Assembly: GCA_030770535.1 (NCBI GenBank)
Contig: JASVEC010000020.1
Coordinates: 62,001-126,000, forward strand
From: Batkoa obscura
Taxonomy: Eukaryota; Entomophthoromycota; Entomophthoromycetes; Entomophthorales; Batkoaceae
Length of the DNA stretch: 64,000 nucleotides
Direction: 5' to 3'
Position 1 is the first letter of the stretch. Each line of letters opens with the position of its first letter. The notes below the pieces were generated by a model that was given only the letters and a program-made list of their open reading frames with translations, did not search any database and was not told the DNA's origin. Position numbers and translations under genes: made by a program. Positions 1-13,386 of this stretch are shown here, in pieces.

Positions 1-46
1 TCCAGTCCAAGAAAGAGAAGATATCCCACCATCAGTTGATGAGTAA
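1..46 (+). CDS. 3' end of an unidentified protein gene (partial)
   Basis: Reading from base 2, fourteen codons run to a TAA at 44-46 and give a short acidic, proline-containing tail (ending ...PPSVDE). The other two forward frames give less protein-like peptides. The body of the gene lies outside the window, so no product can be assigned. It could also be non-coding sequence open by chance. Confidence 0.35.
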   Translation, partial: PVQEREDIPPSVDE

Positions 47-475
47 TTATATTATTAATTTTATTCAATTGCTGTAAAACACAATTTTTAACTCAACCTT
101 TGTTGATAACTATTTTTGATTTATAAAACACTATCTAATAAAAAAATATTATTCTATCATTTACAAAATTGTAAAATATTTAGATAGTTTTAAATTTAAT
201 TACTTTAAGTTATATTTAACATTGAATTATAATAGTTTAGTTAAATTGATATATCGAATTCTTATACATTTTATTTTATTTTTATATAATATAATATTTG
301 GATTAAGTGCTTCAAAATATTAATTAATTTAAAAGTAATGAAAGTAATAAAATAAATGTGAATTATTTTACTAAAAGTTAAAAATTTAACATAATTAACA
401 ATGATATTATTTTTGAGTTGTAGTTGAAAATAAAATAATTAATATCATTTAAATTATAAATTTTAATTGACATAT

Positions 476-574
476 GGGGATGTATTTTTGTGTTTAAGAA
501 TTTTACTAACAAATTTTCCACTCAAATAGCGCTTAAAAGATGGAAAAAGTAATGAAGTCAAAAAAAACACTCCC
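476..574 (+). mobile_element. GGGG-MITE copy 1 (99 bp)
   Basis: The element begins GGGGATGTATTTTTGTG and ends with the inverted counterpart ACACTCCC. It is flanked by direct ATAT (472-475 and 575-578). Its interior holds the family core CTCAAATAGCGCTTAAAA. It has no coding capacity. This copy defines the plus orientation used for the others. Confidence 0.9.
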
Positions 575-843
575 ATATATTTATCTGAGATATAGTTTAG
601 TTTCTTATTTGTAAAATTATTAATTTAATAAAAAGAACTAGTTCGCTTAATAAAAATGATGGTAAATATAAAATAAAACACTACAATGGTTTATTAGTAT
701 TAAAATGTTGAAAAAAAGATGTTTAATGTATTTATATAATTTAATCTATAGATGACTAACTTCATATTTATAATAAAAATAAAAATAGTTTTAATATACA
801 ATTCCAAAATAGATACTAAAATTCTAATAAATTTAAATTTAAT

Positions 844-942
844 GGGAGTGTTTTCCTTGACTTCATTACTTTTTCCATTTTTTAAGTGCTATTTAAGCGG
901 AAAATTTGTTAGTAAAATTCTTAAACACAAAAATACGTTCTC
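844..942 (-). mobile_element. GGGG-MITE copy 2 (99 bp)
   Basis: Reverse-orientation copy with the core AAGTGCTATTTAAGCGG. It is flanked by direct TAAT (840-843 and 943-946), showing that the 4-bp target duplication is not always ATAT. The terminal bases are partly mutated. Confidence 0.85.
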
Positions 943-1064
943 TAATTATTTGGTTTTAAATTATACCGAAACCCCAAAGAATCAACGTAATCAAAACTTC
1001 AAAAAAGTATAAATATGAATATTAAAAAAACTACTAAAAAAAAACATTCAAAAACTCATAAGAA

Positions 1065-2516
1065 ATGAATAGTTTAACACCAGTAGTATTAGGCGTAAGT
1101 GTAGGTGCAGCTTACCTATTTAGTAGAATTTGTAAAAAAGATGAATTTAGTCCTTGGTATACTAAATACTTCAGTTTATTTCATCCAGAATATCCATTTC
1201 AATTGGACTATGATAAAGGTTATGAAAAAATAATGAAAATATTCAAAGATAATTGAGCAAGGAAGATAAGTAGGTGCTTCAGTTACTGTTTACTCTAATG
1301 GTAATAAAGTAGTGGATAGTTATGGTGGTTATCAAATCTTTGAAAAAAAGATCCCCTTCACTGAAAATACATTTTCTACTGTTTATTCAAGTACTAAGTT
1401 TATGGTATGTAATTATATTTTATTTTAATACTTTATTTTAATACTTTATTTTGACAGACAGCTTTAGTTGTTAGTAGATTAGTTGATCAAGGTTTACTTA
1501 ATTATAATGACAAAGTTACTAAATATTGGCCAGAATTTGGAAAGAATAATAAAGAGAATGTAACTATTGGAGATGTATTAAGACATGATGCTGGTATTCC
1601 ATATTTTGAAGAAGAAAACCCAACATATGATGATGCAAAAAATCCAGTTAAAATGAGAACTTTCCTTGAAAATGAAAAACATCATTTTGATGGTAAACCA
1701 GAACGTGCTTATCATGCCATTACACGAGGCTTTATTTTAAATGAAATCGTAAGAAGAGTCCATCCAAAAGGATATAGTATTGGAATGATTCATGAAAATG
1801 AACTTAATTTATTATTAAATAATGAATTTCATTTAGGATTAAGTAAAGAATTACAAGATAGACGTTCTAAATGGTATACTTATCCAATAGTTGACTTGTT
1901 CTCTGTATTTTTTCTACCAAAAGCTTTATTAGGTGATAAAAAGTATACATTTAATCCTAAACTCTTAGGTAAAGATTCTATGCTTTCTAAAATCATGAAG
2001 TTTAAGCTGGGTTATGGTAAAGATATTGAAAATTCACATTACTTTTCAGATCTTGAAGCTCCTTCTTCAAATGGATTTACCAATTCAAATTCTGTAAGTT
2101 ATTCTTATTTACTATTTTAAACGATATTGATTTATTGTTAGTTAGCTAAAGCAGCAGCATGTTTAGCTAATAAAGGAAGTATTGATGGGGTTAAATTAAT
2201 GAGTGAAAATGGTGTACTTTCATCTATTAATGGAAAAGTATCACGCTTTGACCATGCTATTCAAATGGAAACTACAATGAGTCAAGGAGGTTTTGGTGTA
2301 TTTAAGTATCCCGAATTTGGTGAAAGATTTGAAAATAGTGAATTTTATGGTTGGTTTGGAGCAGGCGGCTCAATGGTGCTATTTAATCTAGAACATAACT
2401 TTGCTTTTAGTTATGTTATGAATGCTCAACATTTTAATACTTTTTTTGAAGGTAGAGCCCATCGTCTTTTTATTGAAGCTTTTAAAGTACATTCTGAAAT
2501 ATTACAAATTAATTAG
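1065..2516 (+). pseudogene. Serine beta-lactamase-like hydrolase, recently duplicated and broken
   Basis: Near-identical copy of the gene at 24053-22600. By alignment the exons would be 1065-1404, 1458-2093 and 2142-2516, with both introns kept. Exons 2 and 3 encode the same amino acids as the intact copy. In exon 1 a 2-bp loss (TTTT to TT near 1252) shifts the frame, and a few bases later GAG has become TAA (near 1270). The first disrupted stop gives only 63 residues. The SSTK catalytic motif and the YHAITRG and YGWFGAGG motifs are still encoded but unreachable from the ATG. Homology to the intact copy starts about at the ATG, so the promoter was probably not duplicated. The few exon-1 differences include three G-to-A changes. 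This is very likely a young pseudogene made by inverted segmental duplication. Confidence 0.85.
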
Positions 2517-2725
2517 CCATTTTATATATTATCTTCATGTAATTAAAGAATCTGTGTTATATGTAGTTTTTGAAATGTAATGTTTTACTAACTTCATTAT
2601 TTCTTTTTAAAATATACCTATTTTTATTAGAAATACTGTATAGAGAACTATTTTGTCATCTTTAAAATAAAATAAAATAAAATAGAACTGAATTTAAGTA
2701 GGTGATAATGAATTATAAATTTAAA

Positions 2726-2866
2726 TTATATAGCTTTCAAATGATTTTTAAAAGCTGGTACAATAAGCTTAGAAGCTCTTCCTTCTCCAAACATTTCATA
2801 TTGATATTCATTTGTAATATATATAAAAGAAAAGTTATAATTTTGATTAAAAAGGAGTATTAAACT
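2726..2866 (-). pseudogene. 3' fragment of the neighbouring beta-lactamase-like gene
   Basis: Reverse-strand sequence matching the last ~140 bp of the gene ending at 22390, including its stop codon. It is carried along with the duplicated segment (2517-2725 equals the intergenic 22391-22599). It is more diverged than the rest, mainly by C-to-T and G-to-A transitions. Similarity ends near 2866. It shows that the source locus had the same convergent gene pair now seen at 20.9-24.1 kb. Confidence 0.85.
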
Positions 2867-3228
2867 AGTAAAAACTCTGATAATAAATTTACTATTTAAT
2901 AGCACTTAAAAAATCGATAAATCAATGAAATTAATATATAAAGATGTTTTTTTGGTTTCATATTAATCTTTCTCTTTTTTAAACACTATTTGAGTAGAAA
3001 AATTGTTAGTAAAATTCTCAAAAAAATACATCCCCATATCTATTTTCAACCTATTTTTTTAAACTTTATCAGTTTTAACTGCAATTTCTGCTTTTAATAA
3101 TTCTATTTAATTGACAAATAATTGTATTTAAAAATATTCATTTTAAATATTTAAAAAAATAAAATAACAATAACTAATTTTAATCCATTTTTCAATTCTT
3201 AATAATTATTAAAAAATCAATAATAAAA
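2867..3228. other. Spacer with MITE remnants
   Basis: From about 2880 to 2935 the sequence resembles a decayed plus-orientation GGGG-MITE (AATAGCACTTAAAAAATC core). A second copy in reverse orientation follows at 2940-3035. Beyond that, only AT-rich upstream sequence of the next gene is seen. Confidence 0.65.
2940..3035 (-). mobile_element. GGGG-MITE copy 3 (96 bp)
   Basis: Reverse-orientation copy. The right end CATCCCC is intact and followed by ATAT (3036-3039). The left end has decayed from GGGG to AAAG but is preceded by ATAT (2936-2939). Confidence 0.8.
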
Positions 3229-3592
3229 ATGGGCTACACTGCAAGTTATGGAGAAGATAAAAAAAGAAATAAACTCAATGATGATGGCAAATATTCAACA
3301 AGTAAAAGTTTATTAACTCAATTAAAAAAATATTCAGAAGATGATCCATTCCTTAGTTTTGATAACGAAGGTAATTAACTTTGTTGAATAAAATCATAAA
3401 ATGAAAGTAAAATTATCTAGATTTTGATACCGATAATAACCTAATTAATGAAAATTGGGAAGGTATTACTAATAAAGTAGAAGATGATGATTTTTTAGAA
3501 AGATTAAGGTAAATTCAAATCAAATTATTTATTATTATTATAATAACTTATTATATTTAATTGTTAGATTTGAGTTTAATGGCAAAGATTAA
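3229..3592 (+). CDS. SEM1: SEM1/DSS1-like acidic small protein
   Basis: Three exons (3229-3370, 3421-3508, 3568-3592) join in frame to 85 residues. The introns are 50 and 59 bp with GTAATT/CTAG and GTAAAT/TTAG borders. The second half has the pattern of DSS1/SEM1: an acidic DDPFLSF patch, a spacer with NENW, then a VEDDDFLERLRFEF helix that parallels the VEDDFSNQLRAEL helix of the family. DSS1/SEM1 is a subunit of the 26S proteasome lid and of the TREX-2 mRNA export complex, and binds BRCA2 in animals. The N-terminal half is basic and specific to this protein. The assignment rests on a short motif in a small low-complexity protein, so the call is moderate; the exon structure is firmer. The next gene lies tail-to-tail about 150 bp away. 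Confidence 0.6.
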
Positions 3593-3742
3593 TTGTATTC
3601 TTTTAAATAAAATTATCTATTTATATATATATGAATATAAAAATAAAAATAGGAATAAAAATAATAATTATAAGTAAAATGATATTAACTACAAAAATTA
3701 AATTAATTTTAATAATCTATAACTATAACTAATATAAAGACA

Positions 3743-4333
3743 TTATTGAGGTGCCATAGCAACTACATCAAAAAAATGAAACATTTCTTGACTATCATAC
3801 ACTCCTACTTTAGCTGAACAATTTTTACAATGTACTGGAAAAAAAGTATTATTAGTTTCTAAGAGTTCTGCTGGATCGGATACATTATTGATTTGTTCAA
3901 TATTGAAATTTTGTAATTCTCTAAAATTATTATTACTCTTTTCCTCAGAACTATAAATTAATTTTAATCCTAAATTTAATTCTACATTTTCTACCACCAT
4001 TGCTCGATATTGTCCTTTATATTTAACATGTCTAATTAATATTAAAATTATTTTAATCAACTTAATATTAAAATCATAATAATTTTACCTTTGACAACTA
4101 TAACATATTGGTATCAAACATAAAGGACATAACAAAGTAGCATCTGATTGATTATCTTTAACTATTTTTTATAATCTTTTTCAATAATTCAACAGTTTAT
4201 ATATAAAAAACTTACACTTTTGAGTCATAAATTTACTGTCTTCTTCATCTAATTCAGAATCATAAAGTTCGTCTTTTTCATAATTAATTTCTTCATCTGA
4301 ACTTATTTCCTTTATATATTCATTTTCTTCCAT
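3743..4333 (-). CDS. EAPP: E2F-associated phosphoprotein (EAPP) family protein
   Basis: Three exons on the minus strand (4333-4216, 4161-4089, 4031-3743) give 159 residues. The N-terminus is acidic (residues 1-40, many Glu and Asp). It is followed by a cysteine pair region LLCPLCLIPICYSCQ, then HVKYKGQYRAMVV, and a C-terminal block with FFPVHCKNCSAKVGVYD and FHFFDVVA. This order matches the conserved C-terminal domain of EAPP, where CPxC and CxxC pairs probably bind zinc. In animals EAPP modulates E2F-dependent transcription; its role in fungi is not something I can state. The Met seen in the last exon's open frame (4060) lies inside the second intron and is not the start. Start choice: the ATG at 4333 opens the only frame that splices through all conserved cysteines. 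Confidence 0.82.
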
Positions 4334-5833
4334 TGTTTAATTTTTAGAAAAGATGTTTACTTTTTTATTTGAAAAAATTCATCTTGTATTCTTTTTGTTG
4401 AAGTTCCTTTTTTTAAAAGAAAATTCAAAATTTAACGAAAACTAAAAAATATTAATAAAATAAACTTAAAAATTAAAAGCAATAATTTTCAATAATTTAA
4501 AATTTTAATTTAATTGTTTAATTTAAATTATTATAAAATTAATAAATGGTATAAATAATTATATGGTAATAAAAATATTTTTATTTATTATTTTATTTTT
4601 ATTTTATTTTTATTTTATTTTATTTTATTTTATTTTATTTTTGTTTTTATTTTTATTTTTATTTTTATTATTTTATTTTATTAATTACTATTAAAATTAA
4701 TTTATTTCTAAACAAAAAGTAAAATTTAATAATTTAATAATAACAGTAACAGGATGATATACTATTATTCATTAAATTTAATCATGAGAAAAGATAATAT
4801 GATTTATCATTTAAAAAAAAAGAATTAAAATAAATAATAAAAATGAAACTTGAAAATCATAAATAAATTGTTTACTTATTATAGAGTTTATTCTATTAAA
4901 TGATAATATATTCAAAATTTAATAATAAAATGGCGTTTTTAATAATTTAATTTATCAAGTCAATTTTAATAAATATAATTATAATTGTATTATTTAATAT
5001 TTTAATTATAATAATATATTTGATTTACTTCAAATTTAAATATTACATGAGTTTAAAAATCAATAAAACAAATGTATATTTAATACATAGATTAAATTAT
5101 ATTATTATTTCAAAGTTTTATCTAAAACTTAATAAATAAGTAAAAATAGTAAGTAAAAAAAGTTTAATTGTATATTAAAAAAGAATTATTTTAATCCACA
5201 CACACTTTTTGAAATATTTGGACTTTTTTCCTTAATTTTTTTATCCCTTAAAAAAAGGAAGTTATAATAAAAATAGATGTAAAACTTGACTTAAATTTCA
5301 GAATATATAACATATAGCATACAGAGGTCATTTAGAATTCATTCGAAATTCATTTTATTTGAAAATTAAACTAAATTAAACTAGATTAAATTAAATTAAA
5401 TTAAATTAAATTAAATTAAATTTCTTATCTTTTAGTTAATATAATTTCAGTTTACTAAAGTATTAGTAAAGTTTGATAATTAAATTTTATTAAATAAAAG
5501 TAGTAATAAAAATCAAAAGTTTAGAATATTTAGAATATTTAAAATATTTAGAATATTAAAATTACTATTTATAAATTAATATAATTGTTTTTTTGTATTA
5601 AATGATATCCTTATATTTTAAAGAATTACACTTATGATCAACTTTAATATTGAAGTTCAAAGATGGTAATGAAAATGATTGGTTGTTTTAAATCATGAGA
5701 AAACAATTAAATTGGAACCATTATTATTAAAATAAAATTTAATAATATAAATACCACTAAAATAGAATTCTAAAATAAAATAATTTTAATAAATTTATTA
5801 AAAATATAATAATAATAATATAAAAATTAAATA
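4334..5833. other. 1.5-kb AT-rich spacer, low complexity
   Basis: No gene is seen. It contains a TTTTA-type simple repeat (about 4568-4684), a shorter TTAAA run (about 5375-5421), an AGAATATTTA-like run near 5521-5556 and otherwise featureless AT-rich sequence. The last ~100 bp would hold the trypsin promoter. Confidence 0.6.
4568..4684. repeat. (TTTTA)n simple repeat
   Basis: Imperfect tandem TTTTA/TTTTTA units over about 115 bp, with one G interruption near 4642. Simple-sequence expansion in a gene-free spacer. Confidence 0.85.
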
Positions 5834-6753
5834 ATGTTAACTAATTTTATTAATTTTGTTTTATTTTTCTCTGTCATTGTATTAGCTCAAGATAGTCGAA
5901 TCATCAATGGATTTACTGTTGAGCCTGAATTTAAATATCCATGGATGGCTACTATTTTTCGATATGGTGAATACTTTTGTGGTGCTACATTAATAAGAGA
6001 CGATATGATTATTACAGCTGCTCATTGTGCTGGGGGATTAATTGCACCATTAGATACTTTTGAAGTTCAATTACATCGTCATAATTTAACTAAAAGTTTA
6101 AGTCAAGAAAATGGTAAAGCTTACAAAGTAATTAATCGTTGGGTGCCATTAGATTATGATAGAGATACTTTATATAATGATAGTAATATTATTTTATTAT
6201 GTTATGTTCTATTATTTATTTCTATTTTATTATTTTAGTTGCTATATTTCAATTTGATAATCCAAGTAAAAAACGTAGTAATGTTTGTTTAGATGACCAA
6301 TTAGATCATAAAGAAGGGATGAGAGTAACTGCTTTAGGTTGGGGTGCAACTAAATTACTTGGTGCTAATACTGATGTATTACAAGAAGTATGGCTACCTT
6401 TAGCTAGTAAAAAAACATGTATTGATGTTTATAAACAACAATTAAATTATACGATAATTAAAACTCAAATTTGTGCTGGCTATAGACAAGGTGGTAAAGA
6501 TACATGTCAAGGAGATTCTGGTGGTCCATTATTTAGTTATATTAATGATAAACCCTTATTAGTTGGTATTACTTCTAATGGTATTTCTTGTGCTCAAGCT
6601 AATACACCAGCTGTAATATTATAATAATATTATTATATTAAATATGTTAATTAAATTATTTAGGTTTATACTCGAATAGCTAGATTTTATGGTTGGATTC
6701 AAAGTGTACTAAATGGAAAATTAAAACCTAATCCTATCCCAACAAGAAGATAA
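5834..6753 (+). CDS. Secreted trypsin-like serine protease (S1A)
   Basis: Three exons (5834-6200, 6239-6612, 6664-6753) give 276 residues. A hydrophobic signal peptide (residues about 1-18) is followed by a very short propeptide and the activation site R22-IING. The catalytic His64 is in TAAHC. The Asp is most likely D116 in YNDSNIILL, where the usual NDIALL is expanded by two residues. Ser216 is in DTCQGDSGGP, and the Asp six residues before it (D210) predicts cleavage after Lys or Arg. The last exon supplies the VYTRIARFYGWI helix that ends S1 domains. The first intron falls just after the Asp motif. Trypsins of this type are known from some insect-associated fungi. The gene converges on a carboxypeptidase only 82 bp away, suggesting a shared role in extracellular protein digestion (inference). 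Confidence 0.92.
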
Positions 6754-6835
6754 TAATAATAATAATAATAATAATATTGTAATAATAATAATATAATTAT
6801 TACATTATAATTATTATATTATTATAATATTATTA
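6754..6835. repeat. (TAA)n microsatellite between converging genes
   Basis: Tandem TAA/TTA units fill the 82 bp between the trypsin stop and the carboxypeptidase stop, with several ATTATAAT interruptions. This is the only sequence available for both 3' ends. Confidence 0.85.
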
Positions 6836-8071
6836 TTAAATAAAATTGGTATTTGGCATTAAATTCTTAAATTTCATAAAAAATTTCAAATAATATAAAG
6901 AAGCATTATAAGCTGCTTCAGAACATGGAATAATTTCTTCTTTAGGTAATAAAAACCCAATTTTATCATCATTAGGACATAATTCAATCGTAAATGCTTG
7001 AAAATTTAATTCAGCATTTAAAAAATCATCCATTGCCCCACCTGCTGGATATAATCCTGCTGATAACTCAGATTCATAATTATAATTATATTTCTTAAAT
7101 ACTTGTTGCATTCTATCTCCTAATACTTTTAAATATTTTTCATTATTAGACGCTAAATTCGTTTGATATCCCCAAGGTCTTAATATCATTTGACCATAAC
7201 TATGCCAATCAATAGCTGCATATCGATTTGGTATTGTTTTTGCAAATTTAATTAAATTACTTGTTTCCAATTCACTTAACGGTCCTTCTCCATGATATAT
7301 TTCACTATTTGTATTATTAGAACTACCAATTGTCCCCCATTTAAATCCAAAATTACGATTTAAATCTACGCCAAATGTACCATCTTTATTCTTACTTCGA
7401 TTTTTTCGCCATAATCTATCTTTATTTCGACTAAATTCATACCCATCTGGATTACTCAAAGGTGTAAAATATAAATCAAACTGACTTAATATTTCTTCAT
7501 TTAATTTGTCTTGTTCTTTTTTTAATTTACAAAACTTATAAATTTGATACATAACTAATGCCGGTGAGATCCATTCCCTTGCATGCAATCCCCCATTAAA
7601 CCAAATTGATTTTTTATTATTGATTTGTTTATTATTACTAATCTTTATAGCTAACAAATCTCTACCTTCATGTGTATTTCCAATATTAATTATTTCCATA
7701 CATTTATCAAATTGTTGATTCCATTTATTTAATGTTGTTTTGAGTTCTTCATAACTTTTAAAATCCTCAAAATAATTGTCTTCAATTAATATTGAACTTT
7801 TATTAATCTTTCGATTTTGATGAATTAAACTTAAATCTTTAACTATTAATTCACAATTCTTTCCTTTTATTTTATTTTCTCCTTCTGAATCTTTGATACG
7901 TAATATTATATATTCTTTTGTCACTTTTTGTATATCACCCCAAATTTGTATATCTTCCATTAATTTATTTTCATATTTACATTGATATAATTTATGACCT
8001 TTCAAAGTAGTTAAGGCATCACTTAATATTAATGATAAATTAAATGATAATAATAATAATAATAATAGCAT
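6836..8071 (-). CDS. Secreted zinc carboxypeptidase, M14A (pancreatic type)
   Basis: A single exon of 411 residues. Leu-rich signal peptide (about 1-17), an activation propeptide to about residue 100, then the peptidase domain. Zinc ligands are H163 and E166 in LHAREW and H290 in DWHSYGQ. N238-R239 lie in GVDLNRNF (substrate carboxylate binding) and the catalytic Glu is E363 in FTIELCP. The GGAMDDF segment aligns with the GGSIDW region of carboxypeptidase A and puts Met at the specificity-pocket position, favouring A-type (hydrophobic) rather than B-type specificity; that is inference. It faces the trypsin gene tail-to-tail; trypsin is the activator of pancreatic procarboxypeptidases, so the pairing is suggestive. 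A paralogue lies at 43183-44442. Confidence 0.93.
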   Translation of the reverse strand: MLLLLLLLSFNLSLILSDALTTLKGHKLYQCKYENKLMEDIQIWGDIQKVTKEYIILRIKDSEGENKIKGKNCELIVKDLSLIHQNRKINKSSILIEDNYFEDFKSYEELKTTLNKWNQQFDKCMEIINIGNTHEGRDLLAIKISNNKQINNKKSIWFNGGLHAREWISPALVMYQIYKFCKLKKEQDKLNEEILSQFDLYFTPLSNPDGYEFSRNKDRLWRKNRSKNKDGTFGVDLNRNFGFKWGTIGSSNNTNSEIYHGEGPLSELETSNLIKFAKTIPNRYAAIDWHSYGQMILRPWGYQTNLASNNEKYLKVLGDRMQQVFKKYNYNYESELSAGLYPAGGAMDDFLNAELNFQAFTIELCPNDDKIGFLLPKEEIIPCSEAAYNASLYYLKFFMKFKNLMPNTNFI

Positions 8072-8524
8072 TTTAAAAAATAATATTTTATTTTTATTTT
8101 TATTTTAAATACTATTTTTTAACTTTTTTTAAAATTTAAGTTTGAGAATCTTTGTTTTTTGTATCATCTTTTCTTTTTAATGTTTTAGAAGTTTGATTTG
8201 GATTTTAAAAGTTGTCATTAATTAAATTTTCAATAAGTTATTAATATAACTATTAAAATTATTATTATTATTATACAATAGAATTAAATTATTATTATAC
8301 AAAGATTGAATAATAATAAAATAGAAATAAATAATCTGATAACAATTTAATTAATTAAATCTCATATTTAAATTTCAATTAATCAATTACTATAGAATAA
8401 AGTTATTTAGTTTAACGAATCAAATCCCATAAAAATCAGTGATCCCATTAAACTACCAACACATCAGAATTAAAAACTAATTCAAGCAAACTAAACTTTT
8501 TTATAAAAAATTAAGTAAAGAAAA
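8072..8524. other. Divergent promoter region, carboxypeptidase / ATP synthase epsilon
   Basis: A 453-bp AT-rich interval between two genes reading away from each other. No repeat or recognisable motif is seen apart from poly-T/poly-A tracts. Confidence 0.6.
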
Positions 8525-8779
8525 ATGGCCTTCAGTTGGAGATCCGCTAACATTACGTAAGTGTCTTTTTTTTAATAAAGCTCTTTGAAAAATATTGAAT
8601 TTTTTTATAGCTACCTTAAATATTCCCAAATTTGCGCACAAGCCGTTCGTAATTCTTTAAAAAAAGAATTAAGAGAAGTAGTAGCTATTCGTAATGAACA
8701 AGGTATTAAATTCGCTAAATGGCAAAATGGAAAATCAGGCGAATATCAATTTATTCAACCTCAAAAGAATGAAGAATAA
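8525..8779 (+). CDS. ATP15: Mitochondrial F1Fo-ATP synthase subunit epsilon
   Basis: Two exons (8525-8556 and 8611-8779) join to 66 residues. The N-terminus MAFSWRSANITYLKYSQICA followed by AQAVRNSLKKELR matches the conserved start of the fungal and animal epsilon subunit (W-R-x-A-x-x-xY-xxYxxxxAxxxRxxLK). This subunit sits in the central stalk of the mitochondrial ATP synthase with gamma and delta. Its length is usual for the family (about 50-70). The first exon is only 32 bp; the intron is 54 bp with GTAAGT and TATAG borders. There is no separate targeting peptide, as is normal for this subunit. Confidence 0.9.
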
Positions 8780-9582
8780 ATAGGAAGCAAGGATATGAAA
8801 TAAATGATGAATTTAAAAGGTTCAAATTTATTTTTTTAAATTGGAATACTTTTTAAATAAATTCAAGAATATTTTAAATTTATAATGATTATTATTTATT
8901 TATTTTTATGTCATTGTAATTTATTGTTTCAACTATGATCCAAGTTGTTTCTATACCTTGTTTTTATAATTTAGTTTTATTAAGAATCAAATGATTATTG
9001 AGATAAAGAAACTAAATTTTAATTATTAAAATTATTAAAATCTTTTATTAATCTTATTTACTATATTAAATTGAGCTGATAGATAGCTAAAAAAATTAAA
9101 TAACTATTAATTTTAAATTTTATACTCATCCCCATTTTAAAATAAAGAATTTATTTAATATAATATAATATAATAGACTAAAATTAAGTGACTTAAATTA
9201 TTGCTATTTATTATCGAGTTTTTTTCTATTAACTTCATGTTAAAATTTTAATTGAATTTAAATCATTATATGGGAATGTTTTTTTTCATTATTTTTTCCA
9301 TTTTTTAAGCACTATTTAAGCGGAATTGTTAGTAAAACTCTTAAATACAAAAATACATCACCATATACTACAAAATAAAAATAAAAATAAAAATAAACAT
9401 ATAAAAACTAAAATAAAATAACTATATCAAATCTTTAATAATGTATATATAAGATATGATTTTATTCATTAAAAAAAGAAATTGGAAGCTATAAAAGTAA
9501 CTATTAAACTTTAAATCATATATAATAATACTTTTAAATTTTATATTTAAGCTATAAAAAATTGATTCAAATAAAAAAAATC
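8780..9582. other. Spacer downstream of ATP15 and of MCM6
   Basis: Between two convergent genes. It holds one MITE (9272-9362) and nothing else recognisable. Confidence 0.6.
9272..9362 (-). mobile_element. GGGG-MITE copy 4 (91 bp)
   Basis: Reverse-orientation copy with GGGAATG and CATCACC ends, the core AAGCACTATTTAAGCGG and direct ATAT flanks (9268-9271, 9363-9366). It is slightly shortened internally. Confidence 0.88.
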
Positions 9583-12406
<2,824 letters not shown>

Positions 12407-13386
12407 CTATTTATAATAAGAAAAATATTTAAAAATTGAAAATAAGTTTACTATAAAATTTTTAAATCAAAAATGTTTTTAATAATTTAATAATTTGCTA
12501 TAAAAGTTTATAGATCAAATTGTTAGTGTAAACTATTTTACAGTTTCTTTATTTGACCAAAAAAGTTCTATAATTCTCGATGATTATTTGGTGATTTAAC
12601 ATAACTTATGGGAACAAAAGAATTAAGGGATGGAAATTTTTTAAGATATTTTATAATTTATCAAAGTTGAAAAAAATTTGATTGCTGATACTATCTTTTA
12701 TGTTGCTTAATTACATTTACTGGTACTTGATCAATCAAATTTACATTTTCATATTCTTTATACTCAATAGCTATGGTTGCTTTTATCAATACTTAATTTG
12801 CTACTTTTACCGATATTTGAGACGAGCACTATTTCATAAATTGTTTTCTACAGTCACTGATGTAAATTAATTGCCTTTAAATAAACCTCAAGTCTAACTT
12901 TTGGTAGTCATTTGTTGCTAGTTTGATAATTATACCCAAGGCTAATTTTTTTAAAAGTTTACTTCTACCATTATTTATAGAAATTTTAACGCATGCAAAG
13001 TTGAACAATATCATACTCCTTTTAAGAAGTAAGTTATGCCTTCAGTGTATGTCTTATCAGCTTGTTGTATAAATTTATACTTTTTATGCTATGATTATAA
13101 TGAACTAGTATAAAAATTATCTTTTAAACAATTTACCCCTAAATAAAAACTGAATTTATTAAATATAGTTAAAAATTGAATTCAAATATGGTACATTAAA
13201 AAATCTACATAAATTTTGATTAAAATTTTACTGTTACTGAAACACTTTAATAGTTATTAAAAAATTCAAATAATATAATCAAAAATTAATAATTTGAAAA
13301 GAACTCTTTATAAAATTAGAATTAAGATGCAATCACTTGAAATTAGCTAAAGAAGGGCAGTTGAAACCTGAGCAATAAATAATTAA
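12407..13386. other. Spacer upstream of MCM6
   Basis: 980 bp between the MCM6 start and the end of the acyl-CoA synthetase gene. No supported gene, MITE or long repeat. A 62-codon open frame at 12682-12870 has a tyrosine/phenylalanine-rich low-complexity translation and no support. Confidence 0.6.

Larger units (their letters stand above)
47..1064. other. AT-rich spacer with two small MITEs
   Basis: No coding region is supported. The only structured content is two MITE copies (476-574 and 844-942) in opposite orientation. The open frame at 752-1012 runs through the second MITE and is not a gene. The sequence before 1065 does not resemble the upstream region of the related gene at 24053, so the broken gene that follows probably arrived without its promoter. 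Confidence 0.7.

Noticed and set aside
752-1012. 86-codon open frame
   Set aside because: It runs straight through a MITE and has a low-complexity, lysine/asparagine-rich translation.
1065-1256. A separate 63-residue small protein
   Set aside because: It is exon 1 of the broken beta-lactamase-like copy, ended by a frameshift.
12682-12870. 62-codon open frame upstream of MCM6
   Set aside because: Aromatic-rich low-complexity translation, no motif, no splice continuation, no homologous copy.
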